Source: Pseudomonas laurentiana
GTDB taxonomy: Bacteria > Pseudomonadota > Gammaproteobacteria > Pseudomonadales > Pseudomonadaceae
Length of the DNA stretch: 64,000 nucleotides
NCBI RefSeq assembly: GCF_014648275.1
Contig: NZ_BMQU01000012.1
Coordinates: 1-64,000 of the forward strand
Direction of reading: 5' to 3'
Shown: positions 51,168 through 60,077 of the stretch, piece by piece
How the letters are laid out: each line of letters opens with the position of its first letter
Position numbering within the stretch: the stretch's first letter is position 1
Made by a program: the position numbers and the translations under genes
The notes under the pieces: model-generated
The model's database searches: none
The model's input: the letters and a program-made list of their open reading frames with translations, nothing else
Told to the model about the DNA's origin: nothing

Positions 51168-53159
51168 TTAGCCCTGTCGGTGCTTGCCGCGTACCAGTTC
51201 ACGCAACATGAAGCGGTTCGGATGGCAGGCCTCGGCGACCGCCCGAGGCAATGGCAAGGGGGCGCCGTCAACCCAGGCGGCAATCAACTCGCCTGACAGT
51301 GGCGCGGTGATCAACCCTCGTGACCCATGGCCGCTGTTGATGTACAAGCCCTCAAGCCAAGGGCAGGGCGTATCGGGCTGTTGTCGGGCGTCTCTGGCGA
51401 GCACCGCATAGGCCTGGGTGAACGCTTCGCGGTCAGCCAACGGGCCAACGATTGGCAGGTAGTCTGGGCTGGTACAGCGGAATGCCGCCCGGCCTTCAAG
51501 CACGTCGGGGTCGAGTTGATCCGCGCCCAGGCGTGCTGCCAGGTCGTTGGAGATTTCCTCTAGCAACGCCAGGTTGCCTTGGTGCTCGGCGGCAGTAGGC
51601 GTCAGATCGGTGGCCGTGAAGTCGAAGCTGGCGCCGAGGGTGTGTTCACCCAGGCGCGGCGGTGCAACGTAGCCATCGGCGCAGACCACGGTGCTCAGGG
51701 CTGAACTCTGCTCGGTGACCGGCAGGCGGGTGATTTGTCCTCGGATGCGTTTTAGTGGCAACCCGCTACAACCTTCAAAACGCTGGATTTCTGCAGCACA
51801 GGCGAGCACCACAAGCGGCGCATTGGCTAGCAGGCGCTCGCCCTCCCAGGCCTGCCACTGGTCATCGACCTTGCGCAGTTCCAGCACCTGATGATGCATC
51901 AGCAGGCGGATGTTCGGATGTTCGGCTTGCCAGGCGCACAGCGCCGGTGGGTGAACCCAACCACCTTCGGGGTAGAACAGGCCGCCGCTGGCCAGGCCAA
52001 TGCCCGCCACGGCTTCGGCGTCGGTGCGGTTCAGGCGTTGCAGCAACGTTGCATCAAAGGCTTCGGCCAGTTTGGCCTGACGCTGATCTTCCTTGTCGTC
52101 GAAGGCCAGTTGCAAGACACCGCAGGCGTCCCAGTCACGGCCACGTTGCAACTGTTCCAGCAAGCGCCGGGTGTAACCGAAGCCGCTGATGATCAGCCGC
52201 GACAGGGCGGTGCCGTGGGCTGAGAGCTTCAGGTAGAGCACACCTTGCGGGTTGCCCGAGGCCTCGCTGGCCGGTTGTGCATGGCGCTCCAGCAGGCTGA
52301 CCTGCCAGCCACGTGCGGCCAGGCTTGCGGCTGTCGCGCAGCCAGCCAGGCCAGCGCCAATCACCAGTGCCTGGCGTGGGCCAGGCAGGGCCGGCGGGCG
52401 GGCGTACCAGGGCGCGACAACTGCCGGGGCTGCCGGCTCGGGCGGGCAGCCTTCATAGACCCCGCGCACGATTTCCCATTTCTTGCCGATCCCCGGGATC
52501 TTTTTCAACGTGAAACCGGCAGCCATCAGGCCGCGACGAACCCAGCCGGTGCTGGTAAAGGTGCCGAGTGTGGCCTGTTCGGCCGAGAGCCTGGCCAGTT
52601 GAGCGAACAGCTCCGGGGTCCACATTTCCGGGTTTTTCGCCGGGGCAAAGCCGTCGAGGAACCAGGCGTCTACCCGGGCGTCGAGTTGTGGCAACTGCTC
52701 CAGCGCATCGCCCACCATCAAGGTCAGGGTGATACGGCCCTGCTCGAAGACAAACTGCTGGAAGCCTTCATGCACCGCCACATACTCGGCCAACAGGGCA
52801 TTGCCGAAAGGTGCCAGCTCCGGCCACAGGGCCAAAGCCTTGGCCAGGTCGGCGCGGCTCAGGGGGTATTTCTCGACCGTCACGAAATGCAGGCGCGCCC
52901 CAGGCGCCGCGCATTCGGCGAACAGTTGCCAGGCGCAAAGAAAGTTCATCCCGGTACCAAACCCGGTTTCGCCGATCACCAGGCACTGGTTCTCCTGCAG
53001 AGCGCTGAAGCGCTGACGCAGGTTGTTCTGTTCAATGAACACATGACGGGTTTCCTCAAGGCCCTGTTCCTTGGAGAAATACACGTCATCGTACTGCCGC
53101 GAATGCGGGCGTCCCTGGTCGTCCCAGTCGATCTGGGCATAATTGGTTACGTCGGTCAT
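51168..53159 (-). CDS. mnmC: Bifunctional tRNA (mnm5s2U34) methyltransferase/FAD oxidoreductase MnmC
   Basis: A 663-residue two-domain enzyme finishing the wobble uridine modification of tRNAs. Residues 1-245 are the SAM-dependent methyltransferase (GETGFGTGMNFLCAW near 63, DAWFLDGFAPAKNPEMW near 160). Residues 268-660 form the FAD-dependent oxidase with dinucleotide motif IGAGLAGCATAASLAARGW (about 271) and GSRGLITAPLSGE near the end. The oxidase removes the carboxymethyl group and the methyltransferase adds methyl. ATG at 53159. Confidence 0.95.
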   Translation of the reverse strand: MTDVTNYAQIDWDDQGRPHSRQYDDVYFSKEQGLEETRHVFIEQNNLRQRFSALQENQCLVIGETGFGTGMNFLCAWQLFAECAAPGARLHFVTVEKYPLSRADLAKALALWPELAPFGNALLAEYVAVHEGFQQFVFEQGRITLTLMVGDALEQLPQLDARVDAWFLDGFAPAKNPEMWTPELFAQLARLSAEQATLGTFTSTGWVRRGLMAAGFTLKKIPGIGKKWEIVRGVYEGCPPEPAAPAVVAPWYARPPALPGPRQALVIGAGLAGCATAASLAARGWQVSLLERHAQPASEASGNPQGVLYLKLSAHGTALSRLIISGFGYTRRLLEQLQRGRDWDACGVLQLAFDDKEDQRQAKLAEAFDATLLQRLNRTDAEAVAGIGLASGGLFYPEGGWVHPPALCAWQAEHPNIRLLMHHQVLELRKVDDQWQAWEGERLLANAPLVVLACAAEIQRFEGCSGLPLKRIRGQITRLPVTEQSSALSTVVCADGYVAPPRLGEHTLGASFDFTATDLTPTAAEHQGNLALLEEISNDLAARLGADQLDPDVLEGRAAFRCTSPDYLPIVGPLADREAFTQAYAVLARDARQQPDTPCPWLEGLYINSGHGSRGLITAPLSGELIAAWVDGAPLPLPRAVAEACHPNRFMLRELVRGKHRQG

Positions 53160-53299
53160 GTTCGGCTCGGAAACGGCAAGACCGGCATTTTAGCCGATCG
53201 GTTGAAGGCTGTTTGATTTGGCGCATGGTACTGATTTTTCTGCCGACAAAGACCGCTCTGATCCGCTAGTCTTGCTTATCAACCAAGGGAGCCTGGTAC

Positions 53300-54793
53300 A
53301 TGTTCGAATCTGCTGAAATTGGTCACGCCATCGACAAGGACACCTATGACGCTGAAGTCCCGGCGTTGCGAGAAGCGTTACTCGAAGCACAGTTCGAACT
53401 CAAGCAACAGGCGCGCTTCCCGGTCATTGTGTTGATCAACGGTGTCGAAGGTGCAGGCAAGGGCGAGACGGTCAAGCTGCTTAACGAATGGATGGATCCG
53501 CGACTGATCGAAGTGCGCACGTTCGATCAGCAAAGCGACGAGGAGCTTGCCCATCCACCAGCCTGGCGTTATTGGCGGGCGTTGCCGGCCAAGGGGCGGA
53601 TGGGCATCTTCTTCGGCAACTGGTACAGCCAGATGCTGCAGGGGCGGGTTCATGGCGTGTTCAAGGACGCCGTGCTCGACCAGGCGATCAGCGGCGCCGA
53701 GCGTCTGGAACAGATGCTCTGTGATGAAGGTGCATTGATCTTCAAGTTCTGGTTCCACCTGTCCAAGAAACAGATGAAAGCTCGCCTCAAGTCCCTGCAG
53801 GACGACCCGTTGCACAGTTGGCGGATCAGTCCGCTGGACTGGCAACAGTCACAAACCTATGACCGCTTTGTGCGCTTTGGTGAGCGGGTGTTGCGCCGTA
53901 CCAGCCGAGACTATGCGCCATGGCACGTCATCGAGGGTGTCGATCCCTATTACCGCAGCCTGGCCGTCGGGCGCATTTTGCTTGAAGGCTTGCAGAACGC
54001 GTTGAAGGCCGAGGGCCGAGTCGTGCGTCCGAGTAACATCGCGCCGCTGAACCAGAGCATTGATCAGCGCAGCTTGTTGGGCAGCCTGGATTTAAGCAAG
54101 CAACTGGGCAAGGACGAATACCAGGAACAACTGATTACCGAGCAGGCACGCCTGGCAGGGCTGTTGCGTGATAAACGCATGCGCCGCCATGCCTTGCTGG
54201 CCGTGTTCGAAGGTAATGACGCGGCAGGCAAGGGCGGTGCGATCCGTCGCGTTGCCGCCGCACTGGACCCGCGTCAGTACCGTATCGTGCCGGTTGCCGC
54301 CCCGACCGAGGAAGAGCGTGCTCAGCCTTACCTCTGGCGGTTCTGGCGGCACATCCCGGGGCGCGGCAAGTTCACCGTGTTCGACCGCTCCTGGTACGGT
54401 CGGGTACTGGTGGAGCGGGTCGAGGGCTTTTGCCAGCAGGCAGACTGGATGCGTGCCTATGGCGAGATCAATGATTTTGAAGAGCAGTTGAATAACGCTG
54501 GCGTGGTAGTGGTCAAGTTTTGGCTGGCGATTGACCAGCAGACCCAACTGGAGCGTTTCCAGGAGCGTGAGCAGATTCCCTTCAAACGCTTCAAGATCAC
54601 CGAAGAAGATTGGCGAAACCGTGACAAGTGGCCGCAATACGCTGAGGCAGTGGGTGACATGGTTGACCGTACCAGCACTGAAATTGCGCCCTGGACCCTG
54701 ATCGAAGCCAATGACAAACGCTGGGCCCGGGTGAAAGTGCTGCGCACCCTCAACGAAGCGCTTGAAGCAGCGTTCAAGAACGACAAGAAGTAA
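53300..54793 (+). CDS. pap: Polyphosphate:AMP phosphotransferase (two-domain PPK2)
   Basis: A 497-residue class II polyphosphate kinase made of two fused PPK2 domains, as in the Pap enzyme that makes ADP from AMP and polyphosphate. Walker A-like motifs are NGVEGAGKGETV (about 49-60, N domain) and EGNDAAGKGGAI (about 303-314, C domain). The lid motif in the C domain is FDRSWYGRVLVERV, while the N domain has the altered FFGNWYSQML, typical of the inactive first half. ATG 53300 with AAGGGAG upstream; monocistronic with REP sequences downstream. Confidence 0.93.
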   Translation: MFESAEIGHAIDKDTYDAEVPALREALLEAQFELKQQARFPVIVLINGVEGAGKGETVKLLNEWMDPRLIEVRTFDQQSDEELAHPPAWRYWRALPAKGRMGIFFGNWYSQMLQGRVHGVFKDAVLDQAISGAERLEQMLCDEGALIFKFWFHLSKKQMKARLKSLQDDPLHSWRISPLDWQQSQTYDRFVRFGERVLRRTSRDYAPWHVIEGVDPYYRSLAVGRILLEGLQNALKAEGRVVRPSNIAPLNQSIDQRSLLGSLDLSKQLGKDEYQEQLITEQARLAGLLRDKRMRRHALLAVFEGNDAAGKGGAIRRVAAALDPRQYRIVPVAAPTEEERAQPYLWRFWRHIPGRGKFTVFDRSWYGRVLVERVEGFCQQADWMRAYGEINDFEEQLNNAGVVVVKFWLAIDQQTQLERFQEREQIPFKRFKITEEDWRNRDKWPQYAEAVGDMVDRTSTEIAPWTLIEANDKRWARVKVLRTLNEALEAAFKNDKK

Positions 54794-54831
54794 TCACTCA
54801 CTCTGTAACGCACAGGCACCCCGCCGACGCC

Positions 54832-54894
54832 ATCGCAGGCAAGCCTGCTCCAACAAAAGCCGAACAGCCTGTGGGAGCGGGTCTTGCCCGCGAT
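54832..54894. repeat. REP doublet after pap
   Basis: ATCGCAGGCAAGCCTGCTCC and GGGAGCGGGTCTTGCCCGCGAT form an inverted pair of Pseudomonas REP sequences with a 20-bp spacer, between pap and the EamA gene. Confidence 0.85.
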
Positions 54895-55052
54895 ACAGGC
54901 GCCGCCTACCTACAGGCATCCCGCGGCTATCCAGGCGTATCCGAGCTCATGGAATAAGATGCTGAATTCTTTTCCCTATCTGTAACTGTGTAAGTCGCTG
55001 TTACCGCCGTAGAATCAAACCTCCCCCCACCACAGGGTTTTTCGAGGCGGTC

Positions 55053-56009
55053 ATGCATATTTCTTCCGGACGCTGGGTCTATGGTCTGTTCCTGGCGTTG
55101 TTGACAGCCGTGCTCTGGGGCATCCTTCCGATCAAGCTCAAGCAGGTGTTGCTGGTGATGGACCCCGTCACCGTCACCTGGTATCGCCTGTTGGTTTCCG
55201 GTGGCCTGCTGCTGGCGTTTCTTGGCGCCACGCGGCGTTTGCCTTCCGTGCGAACCCTTGGCCGTAATGGACGTTTTCTGTTGTTGCTGTGTGTAGGCGG
55301 GCTGATCGGTAACTATGTGCTCTACCTGATCGGCCTGAACATGCTCAGTCCCGGTACTGCGCAGTTGATGATTCAGATGGGGCCGGTGCTGCTGTTGATT
55401 GGCAGTGTGGTGGTTTTCAAGGAGCGCTTCAGCCTGGGGCAGGGGATTGGTCTGGCCATTCTGCTGATTGGCTTCGGTCTGTTTTTCAATCAACGCCTGG
55501 ACGAGCTGCTGACTTCCCTGGGGGCCTACACCAAGGGCGTTCTGATTATCCTGCTGGCCGCTGCAGTGTGGACCTTCTATGCCTTGGGCCAGAAGCAATT
55601 GCTCACCGTATGGAGCTCGCCACAGGTGATGATGGTGATCTACCTGATCTGTGCCTTGATCCTGACGCCTTGGGCGCACCCGTTGGAGGCGCTGCAACTG
55701 AGCCCGCTGCAAGGCTGGTTGCTGTTGGCCTGTTGCCTGAACACGCTGGTGGCCTACGGTGCCTTTGCTGAAGCGTTGGCCCACTGGGAGGCTTCACGCG
55801 TCAGCGCGACCCTGGCGATCACACCGTTGGTGACGTTCGGTTGTGTTGCCCTGGCGGCCGTGCTCTGGCCTGGTTATGTGCAACCTGAGCAGATCAATGG
55901 CCTGGCCTACATTGGCGCGGTGATCGTGGTGCTCGGCTCGGCACTGATCGCGCTGGGGCCGTCACTGATTGCCGGTTGGCGTGCCAGACGCGTGCGCCTG
56001 GCACGCTGA
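55053..56009 (+). CDS. EamA-family (DMT) transporter
   Basis: A 318-residue inner-membrane protein with ten hydrophobic segments arranged as two EamA repeats. The first begins AVLWGILPIKLKQVLLVMDP with the usual YRLLVSGGLLLAF, the second near residue 160 (GVLIILLAAAVWTFYALGQK). The substrate of this drug/metabolite transporter is unknown; many export amino acids or metabolites. ATG 55053. Converges with fumC, one base between stops. Confidence 0.88.
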   Translation: MHISSGRWVYGLFLALLTAVLWGILPIKLKQVLLVMDPVTVTWYRLLVSGGLLLAFLGATRRLPSVRTLGRNGRFLLLLCVGGLIGNYVLYLIGLNMLSPGTAQLMIQMGPVLLLIGSVVVFKERFSLGQGIGLAILLIGFGLFFNQRLDELLTSLGAYTKGVLIILLAAAVWTFYALGQKQLLTVWSSPQVMMVIYLICALILTPWAHPLEALQLSPLQGWLLLACCLNTLVAYGAFAEALAHWEASRVSATLAITPLVTFGCVALAAVLWPGYVQPEQINGLAYIGAVIVVLGSALIALGPSLIAGWRARRVRLAR

Positions 56010-56010
56010 C

Positions 56011-57405
56011 TCAATCGTTGTCGCCCGCGTTGAGCATGTGTTCGGGGCGTACCCACTGGTCAAACTGCTGGTCGCTGACATACCCCAGCGCCAACGCGGC
56101 TTCGCGTAAGGTGCTGCCTTCGGCATAGGCTTTCTTGGCAATTTCGGCGGCCTTGTCGTAACCGATGTGCGGGTTCAGCGCCGTCACCAGCATCAGGCCG
56201 CGTTCCAGATGGGCGGCCATCTGCTGGCTATCCGGCTCAAGCCCGGCAATACAGTGCTGCTGGAAGTTATGGCAGCCGTCCGCCAGCAGCTCGATCGACT
56301 GCAGCAGGTTATGGATGATCACCGGCTTGAACACGTTGAGCTGAAGGTGACCCTGGCTGGCGGCAAAGCTGATCGTCGCGTCGTTGCCCAGTACCTGGCA
56401 GGCCAGCATCGACAGCGCCTCGCATTGGGTCGGGTTGACCTTGCCGGGCATGATCGAACTGCCCGGCTCATTGGCCGGCAAACGCACTTCAGCCAGCCCG
56501 GCGCGAGGACCAGAACCGAGCAAGCGCAAGTCGTTGGCCAGTTTCATCAGGGTGACAGCCAGGGTTTTCAGCGCCCCGGCAAGTAGGGTCAGTGGTTCAT
56601 GCCCGGCCAGTGCGGCGAATTTGTTCGGTGCGGTGACGAAGGGCAGCCCCGCCAGGGCCGCGAGCTCTGCGGCGATGGCTTCGGCAAAGCCTTTCGGGGC
56701 GTTCAGGCCGGTACCGACGGCCGTCCCTCCCTGAGCCAGCTCGTAGACTGCCGGCAATGCCGAACGGATTGCCCGCTGTGCATAGTCAAGTTGGGCGACA
56801 TAGGCAGACAACTCCTGACCAAAGGTCATCGGCGTGGCGTCCATCAGGTGGGTGCGCCCGGTCTTCAATAGATGCTGGTGGCGTACGGCCTGTTCGGCCA
56901 GGCCTGCAGCCAGTTCGCTGATCGCAGGCAGTAGCCGTGCGTGCACCGTCTGTGCTGTGGCGATGTGCATGGCGGTAGGGAAACAGTCGTTGGAGCTCTG
57001 CGAGCGGTTGACGTGGTCGTTGGGGTGGACAGGGCTTTTGCCCCCACGGCCCTTGCCGGCGAGTTCGTTGGCGCGACCGGCAATTACCTCGTTGACGTTC
57101 ATGTTGCTTTGGGTGCCGCTACCGGTCTGCCAGACCTTCAGCGGAAATTGCTCGTCGTGTTGCCCGGCCAGCACCTCGTCGGCGGCTTGCTCGATCAGTT
57201 GCGCAATGTCGGTTGGCAGGTTGCCGACGCGCACGTTGACCCGCGCTGCGGCCTTCTTGATCAGGGCCAGGGCATGCAGTACCGCCAGCGGCATCCGTTC
57301 CTTGCCAATCGCGAAGTTAATCAGCGAGCGCTGCGTTTGGGCGCCCCAGTAGGCCTGATCTGGAACTTCGACCGTCCCCAGGCTGTCTGTTTCATTACGG
57401 CTCAT
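56011..57405 (-). CDS. fumC: Class II fumarate hydratase
   Basis: A 464-residue iron-free fumarase of the fumarase/aspartase superfamily, converting fumarate to malate. Signature [12 protein letters not shown] (about 318-329) contains the catalytic loop serine; earlier blocks are [13 protein letters not shown] (about 94), [15 protein letters not shown] (about 126) and [10 protein letters not shown]. It is independent of oxygen-sensitive clusters, so it is often used in iron limitation or oxidative stress. ATG at 57405. No sodA or fag-type neighbour is seen in the window. Confidence 0.95.
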   Translation of the reverse strand: MSRNETDSLGTVEVPDQAYWGAQTQRSLINFAIGKERMPLAVLHALALIKKAAARVNVRVGNLPTDIAQLIEQAADEVLAGQHDEQFPLKVWQTGSGTQSNMNVNEVIAGRANELAGKGRGGKSPVHPNDHVNRSQSSNDCFPTAMHIATAQTVHARLLPAISELAAGLAEQAVRHQHLLKTGRTHLMDATPMTFGQELSAYVAQLDYAQRAIRSALPAVYELAQGGTAVGTGLNAPKGFAEAIAAELAALAGLPFVTAPNKFAALAGHEPLTLLAGALKTLAVTLMKLANDLRLLGSGPRAGLAEVRLPANEPGSSIMPGKVNPTQCEALSMLACQVLGNDATISFAASQGHLQLNVFKPVIIHNLLQSIELLADGCHNFQQHCIAGLEPDSQQMAAHLERGLMLVTALNPHIGYDKAAEIAKKAYAEGSTLREAALALGYVSDQQFDQWVRPEHMLNAGDND

Positions 57406-57559
57406 GCTGCGGTCACTCCTTTGTCGTCTGATTCCGCAGTTTAGGTCCTGATTCGACAGGGCGATCTATTGCTTGTCGATCCACTTGAGCGCTCAGCCCT
57501 ACTCGGCGCAGAATGCTCTCCTCTGAGGTGCCACCTCTTCCGACAATTAAGGATTTCCG

Positions 57560-58084
57560 ATGACCCGTCTTCGCGCCCTTTGCACCGCAGTTGTACTGGT
57601 TTGTGCCAGCGGCCAGGTGCTTGCCGATACTGCCAGCCACAATGCCAGCGCCGAAGCCTTCCTTAAGCTGGCGCACGCCGACAAGCTCGGAACCCCGGTC
57701 TACATGCAGGTGCAGCAGATGTTTGCCCAGCGCTTCGAACAGACCAAGGCACCCGCTTCGAAAAAGGCCGTGCTGGACAGCTACCAGGCCAAGGCCAATG
57801 CTGCCCTTGACCAGGCTATCGGCTGGAACAAGCTCAAGCCTGATATGGTTCAGCTCTACACCAGCACCTTCAGCGAAAGCGAGCTGAAAGACCTGGTGAA
57901 GTTCTATGAGTCGCCACTGGGCAAGAAAGTCCTGGAAAAAATGCCCATGGTCACCCAGCAATCGGCTCAGTTGACCCAGCAGAAACTGGAAAGCGCAGTA
58001 CCGGTGGTCAACAAGTTGCTGTCGGACATGACCAACGAACTGGACCCGTCCGCGGGCAAGGCCGCACCGGCCAAGAAGCCGTAA
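57560..58084 (+). CDS. DUF2059 secreted protein
   Basis: A 174-residue protein with a signal peptide (CTAVVLVCASGQVLA, cleavage near residue 23). The DUF2059 domain covers about 85-145 (FSESELKDLVKFYESPLGKK is its diagnostic block). The C-terminus is Lys/Ala/Pro rich. It is a periplasmic protein of unknown function. ATG 57560 follows AAGGA. It precedes the bolA gene by 12 bp, so the two form an operon. Confidence 0.9.
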   Translation: MTRLRALCTAVVLVCASGQVLADTASHNASAEAFLKLAHADKLGTPVYMQVQQMFAQRFEQTKAPASKKAVLDSYQAKANAALDQAIGWNKLKPDMVQLYTSTFSESELKDLVKFYESPLGKKVLEKMPMVTQQSAQLTQQKLESAVPVVNKLLSDMTNELDPSAGKAAPAKKP

Positions 58085-58096
58085 GCGGAGCCCGTC

Positions 58097-58396
58097 ATGT
58101 CGATGCAGCAACGAATTGAGCAAAGCCTGGCCGCGCTCGCCCCACAGCACCTTGAAGTGCTGGACGAGAGCCACATGCACAGCCGTGGCCTGGAGACCCA
58201 CTACAAGGCGATCCTGGTTAGTGAACAGTTCGATGGCCTGAGCAGCGTCAAACGCCACCAGAAGGTGTATGCCACCTTGGGTGAGCTGATGAGCCAGTTC
58301 CATGCTCTGGCATTGCATACCTACACGCCGCAGGAGTGGGAAAAGGTCGGCGCAGCCCCGGCTTCGCCAACCTGTGCCGGTGGTAGCAAACACTGA
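58097..58396 (+). CDS. BolA-family protein
   Basis: A 99-residue BolA homolog. The family core is VLDESHMHSRGLETHYKAILVSEQFDGLS and VKRHQKVYATLGELM, with the invariant C-terminal His in FHALALHTYTPQEW that can help bind a 2Fe-2S cluster with a monothiol glutaredoxin. BolA proteins link iron-sulfur traffic, cell shape and transcription. It overlaps no gene and ends 30 bp before a terminator. Confidence 0.93.
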   Translation: MSMQQRIEQSLAALAPQHLEVLDESHMHSRGLETHYKAILVSEQFDGLSSVKRHQKVYATLGELMSQFHALALHTYTPQEWEKVGAAPASPTCAGGSKH

Positions 58397-58415
58397 TTTT
58401 GCTGCCGGGTTTTTG

Positions 58416-58454
58416 TTAGAATGTGCAACGCGCCGCTCGTCGGCGCGTTTTTTT
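58416..58454 (+). terminator. Terminator after bolA, with a possible trhO promoter across it
   Basis: AACGCGCCG-CTCGT-CGGCGCG followed by eight Ts (58426-58454) ends the DUF2059-bolA unit. A -10-like TAGAAT at 58416-58421 would start transcription right at the base of the hairpin, which would then become a leader attenuator for trhO, whose ATG is 50 bp downstream. The -35 is poor. Confidence 0.75.
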
Positions 58455-58503
58455 TGACACCTGGTTCGTCCTTTGCGAGGACAGCCACCCGGAGATTCAA
58501 GGC

Positions 58504-59442
58504 ATGACCCAAGCTATCGTCGTGGCGGCGCTGTACAAATTCGTCACCCTCGAAGATTACATTGAGCTGCGTGAACCGCTGCTCGAGTCGATGACCGCCA
58601 ATGGCATCAAAGGCACCCTGTTGCTGGCTGAAGAAGGCATCAACGGCACGGTGTCCGGTACCCGCGAAGGTATCGATGGCCTGTTGGCCTGGTTGCGCAG
58701 CGATGCGCGCCTGGTAGACATCGACCACAAAGAGTCCTACTGCGATGAACAACCGTTCTACCGCACCAAGGTCAAGTTGAAGAAAGAGATCGTTACCCTG
58801 GGTGTGCCGGGTGTCGACCCGAACAAGAAGGTCGGTACCTACGTCGAGCCTAAAGACTGGAACGCGCTGATCAGCGATCCCGAGGTGCTGCTGATCGACA
58901 CCCGTAACGATTACGAAGTGTCCATTGGCACCTTTGAAGGGGCTATCGACCCGAAAACCACGACTTTCCGTGAGTTTCCCGACTACATCAAGGCCAACTT
59001 CGACCCAAGCCGCCACAAGAAAGTCGCCATGTTCTGCACCGGCGGCATTCGCTGTGAAAAAGCCTCCAGCTACATGCTCGGCGAGGGATTCGAAGAGGTC
59101 TATCATCTCAAGGGCGGTATCCTCAAATACCTTGAGGAAGTACCGCAGGAAGAAAGCCGCTGGGAAGGCGATTGCTTCGTCTTCGACAACCGGGTCACCG
59201 TTCGTCATGACCTGAGCGAAGGCGATTACGACCAGTGCCACGCCTGCCGTACGCCGATCAGTGCGCAAGACCGGGCTTCGGAACACTATTCGCCAGGTAT
59301 CAGTTGCCCGCATTGCTGGGACAGCCTGAGCGAGAAGACGCGCCGCAGCGCCATCGATCGGCAAAAGCAGATCGAACTGGCCAAGGCCCGTAACCAACCG
59401 CACCCGATTGGCCATAATTACCGCAAAGCTGCCGAGGTTTGA
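58504..59442 (+). CDS. trhO: tRNA uridine(34) hydroxylase TrhO (rhodanese family, YceA)
   Basis: A 312-residue enzyme that hydroxylates the wobble uridine of tRNA to ho5U with molecular oxygen. An N-terminal UPF0176-type domain ([18 protein letters not shown] near 41) precedes a rhodanese domain with active-site Cys in [13 protein letters not shown] (about 178). The C-terminal part has Cys pairs (CHACRTP, CPHCWD near 250-285) that may hold zinc. ATG 58504 is supported by GGAG and family similarity; the longer frame runs through the terminator. It overlaps the DsbA-family gene by one base. Confidence 0.93.
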   Translation: MTQAIVVAALYKFVTLEDYIELREPLLESMTANGIKGTLLLAEEGINGTVSGTREGIDGLLAWLRSDARLVDIDHKESYCDEQPFYRTKVKLKKEIVTLGVPGVDPNKKVGTYVEPKDWNALISDPEVLLIDTRNDYEVSIGTFEGAIDPKTTTFREFPDYIKANFDPSRHKKVAMFCTGGIRCEKASSYMLGEGFEEVYHLKGGILKYLEEVPQEESRWEGDCFVFDNRVTVRHDLSEGDYDQCHACRTPISAQDRASEHYSPGISCPHCWDSLSEKTRRSAIDRQKQIELAKARNQPHPIGHNYRKAAEV

Positions 59443-60077
59443 TGATGTCCGCTCGCCTGCTCTATGTGATGGACCCGATGTGCTCCTGGTGCTGGGGGTT
59501 TGCACCAGTGGCCGAGGCCCTGATCGCCCAGGCGCAGGCAGCGGGCGTGCCGACCCATCTGGTGGTCGGTGGCTTGCGTAGCGGTAGCAGCCCACTGGAT
59601 GCGTCTACCCGACGTTATATCCTTGAGCACTGGCAGGCCGTGCATGAGGCGACGGGCCAGTCGTTTCGTATTGAAGGGGCGATGCCCGAGGGTTTCGTCT
59701 ACGATACCGAACCGGCTTGCCGCGCCCTGGTTACCGCACGCAGCCTTGACCCGGCACGGGCCTGGGCCTTGCTCAAATTGATCCAGCAGGCCTTCTATGA
59801 GCGCGGCGAAGATGTCACCCGTGCGCCACAACTGGTAGAGCTGGCCACCCAGGCAGGCTTTGAGCGTGCCGCGTTCTCCGAGCGCTTTACCAGCGCTGAG
59901 CAACGTCAGGCCACCGCAGCGGATTTCGTCTGGGTGCAGGACTTGGGTATCGCGGGTTTCCCGACCTTGCTGGCTGAGCGCAATGGCCAGTTGGCCTTGC
60001 TGACCAATGGCTATCAGGCGCTGGACGCGTTGTCCCCGTTGCTCGGCCGTTGGCTGGAGCGCGCCGTTCATGCTTGA
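59442..60077 (+). CDS. DsbA-family thioredoxin-fold protein
   Basis: A 211-residue cytoplasmic protein (no signal peptide) of the DsbA/FrnE-like group, with the redox motif CSWC at about residue 15 (MDPMCSWCWG) and the cis-proline region AGFPTLL near 180. Helical insertion between. It probably acts on thiols or as an isomerase, but the substrate is unknown. It starts within the trhO stop (TGATG); an ATG three bases later is equally good. It overlaps the following ABC gene by eight bases. Confidence 0.86.
   Translation: MMSARLLYVMDPMCSWCWGFAPVAEALIAQAQAAGVPTHLVVGGLRSGSSPLDASTRRYILEHWQAVHEATGQSFRIEGAMPEGFVYDTEPACRALVTARSLDPARAWALLKLIQQAFYERGEDVTRAPQLVELATQAGFERAAFSERFTSAEQRQATAADFVWVQDLGIAGFPTLLAERNGQLALLTNGYQALDALSPLLGRWLERAVHA

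Noticed and set aside
58423-58503. N-terminal extension of TrhO
   Set aside because: The extension would be translated through the terminator hairpin and T-run; family similarity begins at 58504.
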